Counted from the first letter of the stretch, positions 8,448 through 16,477 are shown. The stretch: DNA of 64,000 nucleotides from Paracoccus sp. R12_2 (GCF_017744015.1 NZ_JAGHRA010000002.1:1-64000); one strand, 5' to 3'. Program-made: numbers and translations. The notes: generated from the letters alone by a model not told the origin.

Positions 8448-9065
8448 ATGACAGATCAGAATGAACCCCAACTGACCCGAATCCAGCAGATCAACCGCGA
8501 ACGAATCCTGGAAGGCGCGTTGACCGCGTTTTCAGCCAACGGGTTCAGGGGGGCGACCATCGACCAGATCGCCGAGGCCGCCGGGTTGTCGAAACCGAAC
8601 GTGCTGTATTACTTCGGCTCGAAGGACGAGATCCACAAGACGCTGCTGACCGCGCTGCTGGACATGTGGCTTGCCCCGATGCTGAACCTGAACCCCGACG
8701 GCGATCCGCTGGACGAGGTCTTGCGTTATGTCCGCACCAAGCTGCACATGTCACGCGATTTTCCGCGCGAGAGCAGGCTTTTTGCATACGAGATCCTGCA
8801 AGGTGCCCCCCATCTCAGCGAGATCCTGGGAGGCAGGCTTCGGCTGCTGGTCGATGACGCTGTCGCGATCCTTGCCGGCTGGATCGGATCGGGGCGGCTG
8901 GCGTCTGTCGATCCGCACCATCTGATCTTCTCGATCTGGGCGCTGACCCAGCATTATGCGGATTTCGAGGTGCAGGTGCGTGCCGTGCTGGGGCCGGGGC
9001 ACGACCCCTTTGCCGAGGCAGAGATCTATCTTGAGAACATGTTCCGGCGCATGCTGGAGGTCTAG
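8448..9065 (+). CDS. rutR: pyrimidine-responsive TetR-family regulator RutR
   Basis: TetR-family repressor of 205 residues that resembles Escherichia coli RutR along its whole length. The HTH covers residues 15-62 (FRGATIDQIAEAAGLSKPN, then LYYFGSK), followed by family-specific stretches: LDMWLAP, SRDFPRESRLFAYEILQGAP, IAGWIGSGRLASVDP, LIFSIWALTQHYADF. RutR binds uracil or thymine in the C-terminal domain and loses DNA binding. The gene is divergent from the pyrimidine operon, and a near-consensus RutR box lies between them, so control of the operon and of itself is likely. Its stop overlaps the stop of a convergent TetR gene by 4 bases. Confidence 0.92.
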   Translation: MTDQNEPQLTRIQQINRERILEGALTAFSANGFRGATIDQIAEAAGLSKPNVLYYFGSKDEIHKTLLTALLDMWLAPMLNLNPDGDPLDEVLRYVRTKLHMSRDFPRESRLFAYEILQGAPHLSEILGGRLRLLVDDAVAILAGWIGSGRLASVDPHHLIFSIWALTQHYADFEVQVRAVLGPGHDPFAEAEIYLENMFRRMLEV

Positions 9066-9679
9066 CTGCGTCCGGCTTGCACCGACCCCCGGTCCAGCAT
9101 GCGCGCGGCTGGCAGGATAAGGGCCAGATTGTCACGGGCCGTGGCGACAAAATCGTCCCTTTCGCCCGACAACCATTGCTTGGTCGCCGCATTTGTCGCG
9201 GCCACGATCGCGGCGGCGAGAATCTCGATCATCTGCGGTTCGGCGCCGGGCATTCGGCGGCTCAGCAATTCGCGCATCTGCGCGCGGCGCGCCAGGATCG
9301 CGCTGTTGCGCAACGCGCCAAGCTTTGGGTCGGTATCGGCCAGGCGAAACAGATGGGCCAGCATCTGGCGTTCGTCCAGAAAGCGCAGCAGATGTGCCTC
9401 GATCAGCCGGTCCAGATCGTCGATCAACCGGCCCGTCCCAGCCACGAATCGTTCGACGGCGTCGGCGGGGTAGTCCGGCGGCGGTCCGACCAGCGCGGCT
9501 TCCTTGTAGGGATAGTAGTTGAAGAATGTCCGCGTGCTGATACCCGAATGTCGGGCGATCGCCTCGGTCGTGACATTCGCAAGGCCGTCGCGAACCGCCA
9601 GATCGATGGCGGCGGCCTGAATTTTCTTGGCGGTGCGATAGCGGCGGGTTGTCTGTGGGCTCATCTGAGGGGGGTGCAT
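9062..9679 (-). CDS. TetR/AcrR-family transcriptional regulator
   Basis: A 205-residue TetR-type regulator with the HTH at about residues 15-62 (IARHSGISTRTFFNYYPYKE is the recognition part) and a divergent C-terminal ligand domain rich in Leu and Ala. It is convergent with rutR, the two stop codons overlapping, and has no obvious target: the gene upstream on the other side codes for a cell-wall peptidase. ATG 9679 is used; ATG 9664 is an alternative and neither has a strong ribosome site. The ligand cannot be read from the sequence; TetR proteins of this form often control efflux pumps. Confidence 0.83.
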   Translation of the reverse strand: MHPPQMSPQTTRRYRTAKKIQAAAIDLAVRDGLANVTTEAIARHSGISTRTFFNYYPYKEAALVGPPPDYPADAVERFVAGTGRLIDDLDRLIEAHLLRFLDERQMLAHLFRLADTDPKLGALRNSAILARRAQMRELLSRRMPGAEPQMIEILAAAIVAATNAATKQWLSGERDDFVATARDNLALILPAARMLDRGSVQAGRS

Positions 9680-9852
9680 CCGTCTGTGCGCTGGCGAGGT
9701 TGGACCAGCGTTCAGGAAGAAAACAGACCCGTCAAGCGATTAGCTCATCAACTTGCAAGAAGGCGTCGCGCACGCGGGATCGAACGCGCTGCGCCGCCCG
9801 CGCATGACTTGGCGGACGGCGGCGCAGAAAAGCGATCCGGGGTCGTGTAAGG

Positions 9853-10413
9853 TCAGGAACCCCAGCTGCGGATAGGTCCGCAATCCATATGCACGAAGTT
9901 CGAACGCGAATACTTGCCGACGCCGCCAGCCTTGCAGGCCATCGCGGCCTGGTACATCTGGTTGACGGAGCGCGATTTCAGACGCAGATCCGCGGCCTTG
10001 CCGGACATGTGCAACGAATTCTTCGCCACGCCACCCGATCTGCGGCGCAGCATCGCGTTGGTTTGCGGCGAGCGATAGCCCGACAGCATCATGTAGGGTT
10101 CATTCGTCTGCAGCAGCCGGTGCGAGGCCGCCGCCACATCGATCGTGCGCGGGTCGATGCCGATCGCCGTCCCGGTCCGCCAGTCACGCATGAAGATGTT
10201 GATTTCATTCAGGGCTTCGCGAACATACTTGCCGTTCACCCAGTACACGGTATCTAGGCTTTCGCCTGTCCTGCCGTTATACATCCGAACGCGCCGCATG
10301 TCGCCTGCACCGCGAAGAAAGCCGAACGCGTTGGCCATCACCGGGGCTGCCGCCACGCTGGTGGCTGCGAACACCCCAAGAATGCCGCGGCGCGAGATAA
10401 GGTCCATTGTCAT
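9853..10413 (-). CDS. MepK-like (DUF882/YcbK) M15 murein peptidase with Tat signal
   Basis: Exported 186-residue protein of the DUF882 / M15A family. The N-terminus has a twin-arginine signal (SRRGILG followed by a hydrophobic Ala-rich stretch ending near ANA), so it should cross the membrane folded. The zinc site is visible as SLHMSGKAADLRL (His and Asp) and the later NFVHMDCGP (His). E. coli MepK (YcbK) cleaves 3-3 cross-links in peptidoglycan. It is divergent from an L,D-transpeptidase, which makes such links; the same two families are neighbours in E. coli. Activity is inferred from the family. Confidence 0.88.
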   Translation of the reverse strand: MTMDLISRRGILGVFAATSVAAAPVMANAFGFLRGAGDMRRVRMYNGRTGESLDTVYWVNGKYVREALNEINIFMRDWRTGTAIGIDPRTIDVAAASHRLLQTNEPYMMLSGYRSPQTNAMLRRRSGGVAKNSLHMSGKAADLRLKSRSVNQMYQAAMACKAGGVGKYSRSNFVHMDCGPIRSWGS

Positions 10414-10714
10414 GTCAGATCGCCTGTCCTGCTTCGTTTTTTGCCGCGTTGTATCGCGGCTTCGCCGAGGTTTATCCCCAACTTCCTAACAATATGTCAA
10501 AAGAACGTGCAGTCAGGAACTGTTTCCGCGCGCCGGCCTGAGATTTTTCACGCGATAGGCGAAAATTTGCCAATCGGAACTGCGTGCCAAAACCGCCGCA
10601 TGCATGTGTCTTTTTGGCAACCATCGGCTTGCCGAAGTCGTTGTCGCGTGAACAGGCGCTGGTTCGAATCCTGTCCGAATGGCAGGATTGATGTTGTATT
10701 TTCCGGGTGTTGTG
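10414..10714. other. gene-free divergent promoter region
   Basis: About 300 bases between the M15 peptidase and the L,D-transpeptidase. It should hold both promoters. I see no clear operator and no terminator. A T-arm-like string at 10652-10674 is not part of a tRNA. Confidence 0.5.
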
Positions 10715-12349
10715 ATGCGATCGCGTAGATTCCTGCCTGTCGTCGGCCTTCTGATGGTGACCATGACTGTGCAACCGGCGATTGCACAGTCCGGACTGGT
10801 TCCGGGGCGTGCGGCGGGCGTTGCGCTGGCGCCACAGCTGCATTTCACCTCTGACGAAATGGCTCTGGCAAACGCTGTTGCCGACCGTCCTCAGTTGGCC
10901 GCGTTCTATGGAAGTCATGGGTTGCGCCCGATTTTCCAGGGCGAAGACGGCGCCAGATTGCGCAAGGCGCTGCATCAGGCGATCCGGTCTGCGCCCCGGC
11001 ATGGCTTGCCGGTCGAGCGCTATCGTCCCGAACTACTTGCCGACGCCGGGCAAGGACTGCGGGCCGAGGTGATCCATGCCAGCGTGTTGGTGCGTTATCT
11101 GCGCGACATGACGGGCGGGGCCATCCGACCGTCCGATGCAGATCCGCAGATCAGGCGGCAGGTGCGGCGTCCAGACATCTCCGGGCTGATCCGCGCATTT
11201 GTCGATGCCGCTGATCCGGCATCCTATCTTGCGTCTGTCGCGCCGGACCATCCGGCATATCTTGCCCTGCAGGACGCGCTGGCAGGCGCGCCCGATCTGA
11301 CCGTTCCCGACCATCTTCCGTCAGTGCCGCCCGCGATCTGGCGCGTCGGCATGCGCGGCGACGGCGTCCTGCCGCTGCGGGTGCGTCTGGAAAGCATCGG
11401 GTTTTCGGCACCGTCGCAGGATCCGCGGCTTTATGACGCCGCGTTGTCGGATGCGGTCGCGCGATATCAGGACGCGGCGGGACTGCCTGCGGACGGGGTT
11501 GCCGGTCCGCAGACCATCGCGGCGCTGAATGGCGATCCCGCGGCCAGAAGCGACCGTCGCAGCCGCATGCTGATCGTCGCGTTGGAGCGGATGCGGTGGA
11601 TGGCAGGCGAGGATCTGGATGCGCGCCATGTGTGGGTCAATATTCCGGAATACACCGCCCGGATCATGGATGGCGGGCACGAGGTATTCCGGACCCGCGT
11701 GGTGGTCGGGAAGACCGAGCATGATATGCGCACGCCGGAATTTTCCGACCAGATGGAACATGTCGTCGTCAATCCGCGCTGGAACGTGCCACGCTCGATC
11801 ACCGTCAAGGAATATCTGCCGCGACTGAAGGCGAATCGCTATGCCGTATCGCATCTGGACGTGATTGACGGGCGCGGCAATGTCGTGGCCCGCGACCGGA
11901 TCGATTTTGCCCGCTACACGGCGTCGAACTTTCCCTACCGCATGCGCCAGAAACCCAGTGATGACAATGCGTTGGGGTTGGTGAAGTTCATCTTCCCCAA
12001 CCCCTGGAACATCTATCTTCACGATACGCCGACCAAGCATCTGTTCAGCCAAAGCAGGCGCGCCTATTCGCATGGCTGCGTCCGCGTGGGCGATCCGTTC
12101 GATCTGGCGACGCAATTGCTGTCACAGCAAAGCCAGGATCCGCGCGGGATGTTCGACCGCGCCTTGGCGCGTGACCGCGAGGTGTGGTTGCAACTGACCC
12201 CGAACGTCCCCGTGCATCTGGTCTATTTCACGGCATTCCCGGACGAGACCGGCCAGATCCGCTTTTTCGACGACGTTTACGGGCGCGATGCCGCCATTTG
12301 GGATCGTCTGCAAGTTGCCGGACTGGATTTGAACAGCGAAAGCGATTAG
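10715..12349 (+). CDS. L,D-transpeptidase, YcbB/LdtD-like
   Basis: Periplasmic peptidoglycan cross-linking enzyme of about 544 residues that forms 3-3 links. A signal peptide (MRSRRFLPVVGLLM to AIAQ) is followed by a scaffold domain, a peptidoglycan-binding helix set (LYDAALSDAVARYQDAAGLP, DGVAGPQTIAALN) and a YkuD catalytic domain whose active site is SHGCVRV (Cys near residue 455, His two before). A lid loop rich in YLPRLKANRY is inserted in the catalytic domain, as in LdtD. The start is uncertain: ATG 10679 and 10691 are in frame, but ATG 10715 begins a normal signal sequence. Divergent from the MepK-like peptidase. Confidence 0.9.
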   Translation: MRSRRFLPVVGLLMVTMTVQPAIAQSGLVPGRAAGVALAPQLHFTSDEMALANAVADRPQLAAFYGSHGLRPIFQGEDGARLRKALHQAIRSAPRHGLPVERYRPELLADAGQGLRAEVIHASVLVRYLRDMTGGAIRPSDADPQIRRQVRRPDISGLIRAFVDAADPASYLASVAPDHPAYLALQDALAGAPDLTVPDHLPSVPPAIWRVGMRGDGVLPLRVRLESIGFSAPSQDPRLYDAALSDAVARYQDAAGLPADGVAGPQTIAALNGDPAARSDRRSRMLIVALERMRWMAGEDLDARHVWVNIPEYTARIMDGGHEVFRTRVVVGKTEHDMRTPEFSDQMEHVVVNPRWNVPRSITVKEYLPRLKANRYAVSHLDVIDGRGNVVARDRIDFARYTASNFPYRMRQKPSDDNALGLVKFIFPNPWNIYLHDTPTKHLFSQSRRAYSHGCVRVGDPFDLATQLLSQQSQDPRGMFDRALARDREVWLQLTPNVPVHLVYFTAFPDETGQIRFFDDVYGRDAAIWDRLQVAGLDLNSESD

Positions 12350-12373
12350 ATCGCCCCCTGAAAGAAGGGTGCG

Positions 12374-13480
12374 ATGACAAGATCGGTAACAATCGGAGAA
12401 TTGGCCCGCGCATTGGATGCGCGAAGCTGGGGTGACGCGGCGCTGCCTGTGACCGGCGCGGCCGAACCGGCGGCGACATCGCCGGTGGGGGCCGATGGCG
12501 GTGTGATCGCGCTGGCCATGGCTCCGAAATATGCCGAGGCGTTGAAGCCTGGCAGCATGGCGATCCTTGCCGAAGGGATGGACCCCGAAGCTTACGGGCT
12601 GAAAGCGGCGATCTTCGCGCCCCGGCCGCGATTGCTGATGGCCGGGCTGACACGCGCCTTCGATGCCGGGCCGGACATCGCGCCGGGCATTCATCCGACT
12701 GCGGTCGTCGATCCTTCGGCCATGATCGGGGTGGATGCGGCGATCGGCCCCTTTGTCGTTATCGGCGCAGGGGTCCAGATCGGTGCAGGCGTCCGGATCG
12801 GGCCGCATGTGTCGATCGGACGCAACGCAAGGATAGGCGAGCATGCCTTGATCCATGCCGGTGCGCGGATCGCGCATGACGTGTACGCGGGGGACCGACT
12901 GATCGTCCAGTCCGGGGCGGTCATCGGCGGGGACGGATTTTCATTTGTCACCCCCGAGGAGTCGGGAATCGAGGAAATACGGCGAACCCTTGGTGCGCGC
13001 GAAGATATTCGGCAGCAGCACTGGACGCGCATCCATTCCCTGGGCGGGGTCGAACTGGGACACGACGTCGAAATCGGGGCTAACGCGACGATCGACCGTG
13101 GAACGATCCGGGCGACCCGCGTCGGCGACGGCACGAAGATCGACAATCTTGTCATGCTTGGACATAATGTCGTCGTCGGTCGCGACTGCCTGCTGTGTTC
13201 GCAGGTGGGTGTCGCGGGATCGTCGCGCATCGGCGATAGGGTGGTGCTTGCCGGTCAGGTCGGCGTGAACGACAATATCGAGATCGGCGACGATGTGATC
13301 GCCGGCGGCGCGACGAAGATCTTTACCCGTGTTCCGGCGGGCCGCGTCATTCTGGGCAATCCGGCGGTGAAAATGGAGACCCAGATGGAAATCCAGAAAG
13401 CCATGCGCCGGTTGCCACGTTTCGCACAACAGCTAGCAAAGCTTCAGGAAACTGTTACACGACTGTTGGAAAAGGCCTGA
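12374..13480 (+). CDS. lpxD: UDP-3-O-acylglucosamine N-acyltransferase LpxD
   Basis: Lipid A biosynthesis enzyme, 368 residues, that adds the amide-linked 3-hydroxyacyl (or 3-oxoacyl) chain from acyl-ACP to UDP-3-O-acylglucosamine in the cytoplasm. The N-terminal uridine-binding domain ends near residue 105, then come about ten left-handed beta-helix hexapeptide repeats (IGPFVVIGAGVQIGAGVRIG and so on), the catalytic His in LGHNVVVG, the LpxD stretch GGDGFSF and a C-terminal helical extension that binds ACP. It starts 24 bases after the L,D-transpeptidase stop and is followed 12 bases later by an acyl carrier protein gene. Length is normal. Confidence 0.95.
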   Translation: MTRSVTIGELARALDARSWGDAALPVTGAAEPAATSPVGADGGVIALAMAPKYAEALKPGSMAILAEGMDPEAYGLKAAIFAPRPRLLMAGLTRAFDAGPDIAPGIHPTAVVDPSAMIGVDAAIGPFVVIGAGVQIGAGVRIGPHVSIGRNARIGEHALIHAGARIAHDVYAGDRLIVQSGAVIGGDGFSFVTPEESGIEEIRRTLGAREDIRQQHWTRIHSLGGVELGHDVEIGANATIDRGTIRATRVGDGTKIDNLVMLGHNVVVGRDCLLCSQVGVAGSSRIGDRVVLAGQVGVNDNIEIGDDVIAGGATKIFTRVPAGRVILGNPAVKMETQMEIQKAMRRLPRFAQQLAKLQETVTRLLEKA

Positions 13481-13492
13481 GCAGGAGGCTCC

Positions 13493-13759
13493 ATGACCGA
13501 CACGATCAAATCCCGTATCAAATCCATCATCGCGGAACAGGCGATGCTGGAACCTGATCAGATCAGCGACGATTCGACGCCCGAGGATTTGGGCATAGAC
13601 AGCCTGGGCCTGGTCGAATCGATCTTTGCGCTGGAAGAGGAATTCGACATCTCGATTCCGTTCAACGCGAACGAACCGGACAAGTCTGATTTCGACATCT
13701 CGAACATGGGCACGATCATCGCGGCGGTCCAGCGCCTGGTGGCGCAAAAAGCTGCATGA
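13493..13759 (+). CDS. specialised acyl carrier protein (AcpXL-like)
   Basis: An 88-residue acyl carrier protein with the phosphopantetheine site Ser37 in DLGIDSLGLVE and the helix FALEEEFDISIPFN. It is not the housekeeping AcpP: helix 3 and the tail (NEPDKSDFDISNMG) differ and the sequence is closer in form to AcpXL, the rhizobial carrier for very long lipid A chains. It sits between lpxD and a ketoacyl synthase, with an AGGAGG site 12 bases after lpxD and a 4-base ATGA overlap with the next gene. I infer it carries an acyl group made for lipid A; no long-chain acyltransferase gene is nearby. Confidence 0.88.
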   Translation: MTDTIKSRIKSIIAEQAMLEPDQISDDSTPEDLGIDSLGLVESIFALEEEFDISIPFNANEPDKSDFDISNMGTIIAAVQRLVAQKAA

Positions 13760-15051
13760 GTCCGAAGAAAACCGGCAAGAAGACCGCCCGAGAACAATCT
13801 GTCGGCGCTGGCGACAGGTCCGCATCGCCGCGAGGGGACGGACTGCGCCGTGTGGTCATCACCGGTGCCGGCACGATCAATGCGCTTGGCCATGATGTCG
13901 ACACCACTCTGGCCGCGTTCCGCGAGGGGCGCAGCGGCATCACCGCGCTAAACTTCCGCGATGTGGACCGGCTGTCCATCCAGATCGGCGCGCAGATCCA
14001 TGACTGGCGCCCGGAAGACTATTTCAACCGCCAGCAGATCCTGTTGTATGACAAGTTCACCCAATTCACGCTGTTGGCGGCCAAGCAGGCGGTCGCGCAG
14101 TCCGGCCTGGCCTTTCACGGGGCGCTGGGGCTGCGATCCGGTGTCATCCTGGGCACCGCCGGCGGCGGGCTGAACACTTGGGACGACAATTACCGGGCGG
14201 TCTATGAAGAGGGCAAGAACCGGGTTCATCCCTTTGTCGTTCCGAAATTGATGAACAACGCCGCCGCCAGCCATACCTCGATGGAATTCGGGTTGCGCGG
14301 GCCTTCGTTCACGGTCGCGACGGCCTGTGCCAGTTCCAACCATGCGATGGGACTTGCGTTCCAGATGGTGCGCTCGGGGGCGGCGCAGGTCATGCTGACC
14401 GGCGGTTCCGAGGCGATGTTGTGCTTTGGCGGCGTGAAAGCCTGGGAAGGGCTGCGGGTCATGTCGAAAGATGCCTGCCGCCCGTTTAGTGCAAACCGCA
14501 ACGGCATGGTGCAGGGCGAGGGCGCGGGCGTCTTCGTGTTCGAGGACTATGACCATGCCCGTGCGCGCGGCGCCGAGATCCTGGCCGAAGTGGTGGGCTT
14601 TGCCATGTCGTCGGATGCGCAGGATATCGTCATGCCGTCGGCGCAGGGCGCCGAACGTGCGATCACCGGCGCGCTGCGCGATGCGGGGCTGAACCCCGAT
14701 CAGATCGGCTATATCAATGCGCATGGCACCGGCACGGCCGCCAATGACAAGACCGAATGCGCCGCCGTCGCGCATGCTTTCGGTCATCACGCGGACCGGC
14801 TGATGATATCGTCCACGAAGTCGATGCATGGGCATCTGATCGGCGGCACCGGCGCGGTCGAACTGCTGGCCTGCATCATGGCACTGCGCGACGGGATCAT
14901 AGCACCCACCATCGGCTATCAGGAACCCGATCCGGAATGCGCCCTGGATGTCGTTCCGAACGAGGCCCGCGAGGCGACGGTCGATGCGGTCCTGTCGAAC
15001 GCATTCGCATTCGGCGGCCTGAACGCGGTCATCGCGTTGCGCAGGATCTGA
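13756..15051 (+). CDS. beta-ketoacyl-ACP synthase (KAS II-like)
   Basis: Condensing enzyme of 431 residues that extends acyl-ACP with malonyl-ACP to give 3-oxoacyl-ACP. The catalytic triad is visible: Cys191 in TACASSNHA, His323 in NAHGTGT and His360 in SMHGHLIGG, with Lys355 before it; the C-terminal NAFAFGGLNA loop is typical. An N-terminal tail of about 30 charged residues precedes the fold. The start overlaps the ACP gene as ATGA, so the two are probably made in step. Because the unit begins with lpxD, the product is likely meant for lipid A. A terminator follows at 15082. Confidence 0.9.
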   Translation: MSPKKTGKKTAREQSVGAGDRSASPRGDGLRRVVITGAGTINALGHDVDTTLAAFREGRSGITALNFRDVDRLSIQIGAQIHDWRPEDYFNRQQILLYDKFTQFTLLAAKQAVAQSGLAFHGALGLRSGVILGTAGGGLNTWDDNYRAVYEEGKNRVHPFVVPKLMNNAAASHTSMEFGLRGPSFTVATACASSNHAMGLAFQMVRSGAAQVMLTGGSEAMLCFGGVKAWEGLRVMSKDACRPFSANRNGMVQGEGAGVFVFEDYDHARARGAEILAEVVGFAMSSDAQDIVMPSAQGAERAITGALRDAGLNPDQIGYINAHGTGTAANDKTECAAVAHAFGHHADRLMISSTKSMHGHLIGGTGAVELLACIMALRDGIIAPTIGYQEPDPECALDVVPNEAREATVDAVLSNAFAFGGLNAVIALRRI

Positions 15052-15081
15052 CCTGTTCCTTCACCCCGCTTGTTCAACATA

Positions 15082-15108
15082 AAACCGCGCCCGATCAGGG
15101 CGCGGTTT
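15082..15108 (+). terminator. terminator after the lpxD-acp-KAS unit
   Basis: An 11-bp perfect stem, AAACCGCGCCC paired with GGGCGCGGTTT, closes a 5-base loop 30 bases after the ketoacyl synthase stop. It may also serve the convergent ialB-like gene. Confidence 0.75.
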
Positions 15109-15139
15109 GCGATGTGATGGCCGGTGGTGATCGGCAGGC

Positions 15140-15946
15140 CTATTCGGCCGCAGCTGCGTCTTTCGCGGCATAGGCGCTGAGTTCGTCGAATGCGGCGGTA
15201 AAGCCTGCAAGCGACAGGCCCAGTTCGACCGGTTGCTTCGGGTCGCCGCCGAATGGCATCAGCGTCACGGTCGCTGCGCTGCCGCGTTTCATCTGGCCCA
15301 GCTCTTCCGCCGACAGGCCGATCCGCGACACGCAGCCGACCGGCGCGCAGAAGCTGAACGGGTAGCCGCGCGGCTTGCCGTTATCGACCGCAAAGCCAAG
15401 GCCTTGAATCAGGTCGGTCTCCAGCGGTGCGACCAGCGTCGCGCCTGCGGCGACGTCGCCATTGGTCAGCGGGATCAGCGTCAGTTCGGCGACCGAATTT
15501 CCGTCGGCGTCCTGCATCAGTTGATACAGTTCGCAGGGATCCTTGCCCTGTTCCGCCTTGATGCAGCGGACAGTCCAGTCAGTATGCGAGGACTTGGCAT
15601 AGTAGCTGCCCACCTTCGGCTCGCCCGACGCGGCCTCGTCTGTCGCCGTAGCAGCGCCCGCGGCGCTGGTGGCGGGTGCCGCAGCGGCGGGCTGTTCGTC
15701 GGCATCCGGGGCGTCGGCTGCGGGTGCGTCGGCGGTCGCATCCTCGCCGGAAGATGTTTCCGCGGCAGGCGCTTCGGTGGCTGGTGCCTCGGCCGCAGGC
15801 GCCTCCGTGGCGGGCGCTTCGGCGGTGCTGGACTGGGCGGCGCTGTCGGGTTCGGCCGGTGTCGCGCTGTCCTGTGCGAAAGCCGGGGCAGCAATCACGG
15901 CCAGCGCGGCCAACAGTGCCTGCGAGGGTTTGATCGGCATATTCAT
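15140..15946 (-). CDS. invasion associated locus B (IalB) family secreted protein
   Basis: Exported protein of 268 residues. A signal peptide (ALLAALAVIAAPAFAQ) leads into a low-complexity stretch of about 90 residues made of Ala, Pro, Glu and Thr with repeated APATEAPAAE units, then the IalB domain with four Cys (WTVRCIK, DPCELYQL, FSFCAPVGCVSRIG), the pattern kept in the family. I start at ATG 15946 with a GGGAAG site; the longer frame has no signal sequence at its start. IalB proteins are periplasmic or outer-membrane linked; the role outside Bartonella is unknown. The repetitive linker may span the murein layer. Confidence 0.85.
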   Translation of the reverse strand: MNMPIKPSQALLAALAVIAAPAFAQDSATPAEPDSAAQSSTAEAPATEAPAAEAPATEAPAAETSSGEDATADAPAADAPDADEQPAAAAPATSAAGAATATDEAASGEPKVGSYYAKSSHTDWTVRCIKAEQGKDPCELYQLMQDADGNSVAELTLIPLTNGDVAAGATLVAPLETDLIQGLGFAVDNGKPRGYPFSFCAPVGCVSRIGLSAEELGQMKRGSAATVTLMPFGGDPKQPVELGLSLAGFTAAFDELSAYAAKDAAAAE

Positions 15947-16173
15947 GTCTTCCCTTTGCTCGATGCTTTTCAGTCGCCTAGCATGTCTCTGGATCTTTGT
16001 CAGGATCAAGATCCCCACGCTTCTTCACCTTGGCTTGACCCGTGATCCATCCGGTCGCGTGACAGGCGGATCCTTGCCGCTGGCGGGAAATCCCGGCGCT
16101 TCGTCTTGTCGCGTCTGGCGCGGCGACCCATCTATTCAGGAACAGCGTCGCGTCGGCTTCGGGGCGATTCATA

Positions 16174-16251
16174 TAAGAATAGGGTCGCAGATTTCCCTGC
16201 GACCCCTACGCCTGAGGCGTCCTCTCCCTGCCGGACTGGCCGGTCATCATT
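16174..16251 (-). ncRNA. candidate small RNA 1 (promoter plus terminator)
   Basis: On the minus strand TTGACG (16281-16286) and TAGCGT (16258-16263) are spaced by 17 bases and could form a promoter. About 50 bases on, a 9-bp hairpin GGGTCGCAG / CTGCGACCC (16182-16205) is followed by TATTCTTAT. The transcript would be about 78 nt with a small inner hairpin. The -10 is weak; expression is unknown. Confidence 0.3.
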
Positions 16252-16311
16252 GGCTGCACGCTAGTCGCGCAGCCGTGATCCGTCAACAGCGCATTGCGGC
16301 ATCCTCGATCA

Positions 16312-16406
16312 CAAAAAAGCCGCGCCCGAGGGCGCGGCAGTCCAACAGGGAGGAAGGTCCGGGTCACGGCAATGATCCCCGGACAAATCCAATATGGCAC
16401 GAATCC
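16312..16406 (-). ncRNA. candidate small RNA 2 with a CCTTCCTCCC motif
   Basis: A textbook intrinsic terminator on the minus strand (GCCGCGCCC / GGGCGCGGC at 16319-16338, then six T) has no protein gene before it. A TACAAT box (16413-16418, minus) could start a transcript of about 95 nt. The RNA would carry CCTTCCTCCC in its middle, an anti-Shine-Dalgarno-like motif that recalls the CcsR/cuckoo small RNAs of Rhodobacter. No good -35 box is seen. Confidence 0.35.
16319..16338 (-). terminator. intrinsic terminator, minus strand
   Basis: GCCGCGCCC and GGGCGCGGC form a 9-bp stem with a 2-base gap; six T follow directly on the minus strand (16313-16318 as A on the plus strand). Confidence 0.75.
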
Positions 16407-16477
16407 GTTAAGATTGTATTGTCGCATCGCGCGCACTTCGCGTGCGGCTACTGGCAAGCGACAGGGACGAAGCAGAT

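Larger units (their letters stand above)
15947..16477. other. 530-base gene-free region with structured minus-strand signals
   Basis: No protein gene is supported between the IalB-like gene and the DUF853 ATPase. Two hairpins (16182-16205 and 16319-16338) read as terminators on the minus strand, though no minus-strand protein gene lies upstream of either. Possible small RNA genes are listed separately. The region must also hold the promoters of both flanking genes. Confidence 0.55.

Noticed and set aside
10652..10674. A GGTTCGAATCC string with flanking ACAGG/CCTGT that resembles a tRNA T-arm
   Set aside because: No matching acceptor stem, anticodon arm or CCA end can be built around it, and the 5-bp T-stem has a mismatch.
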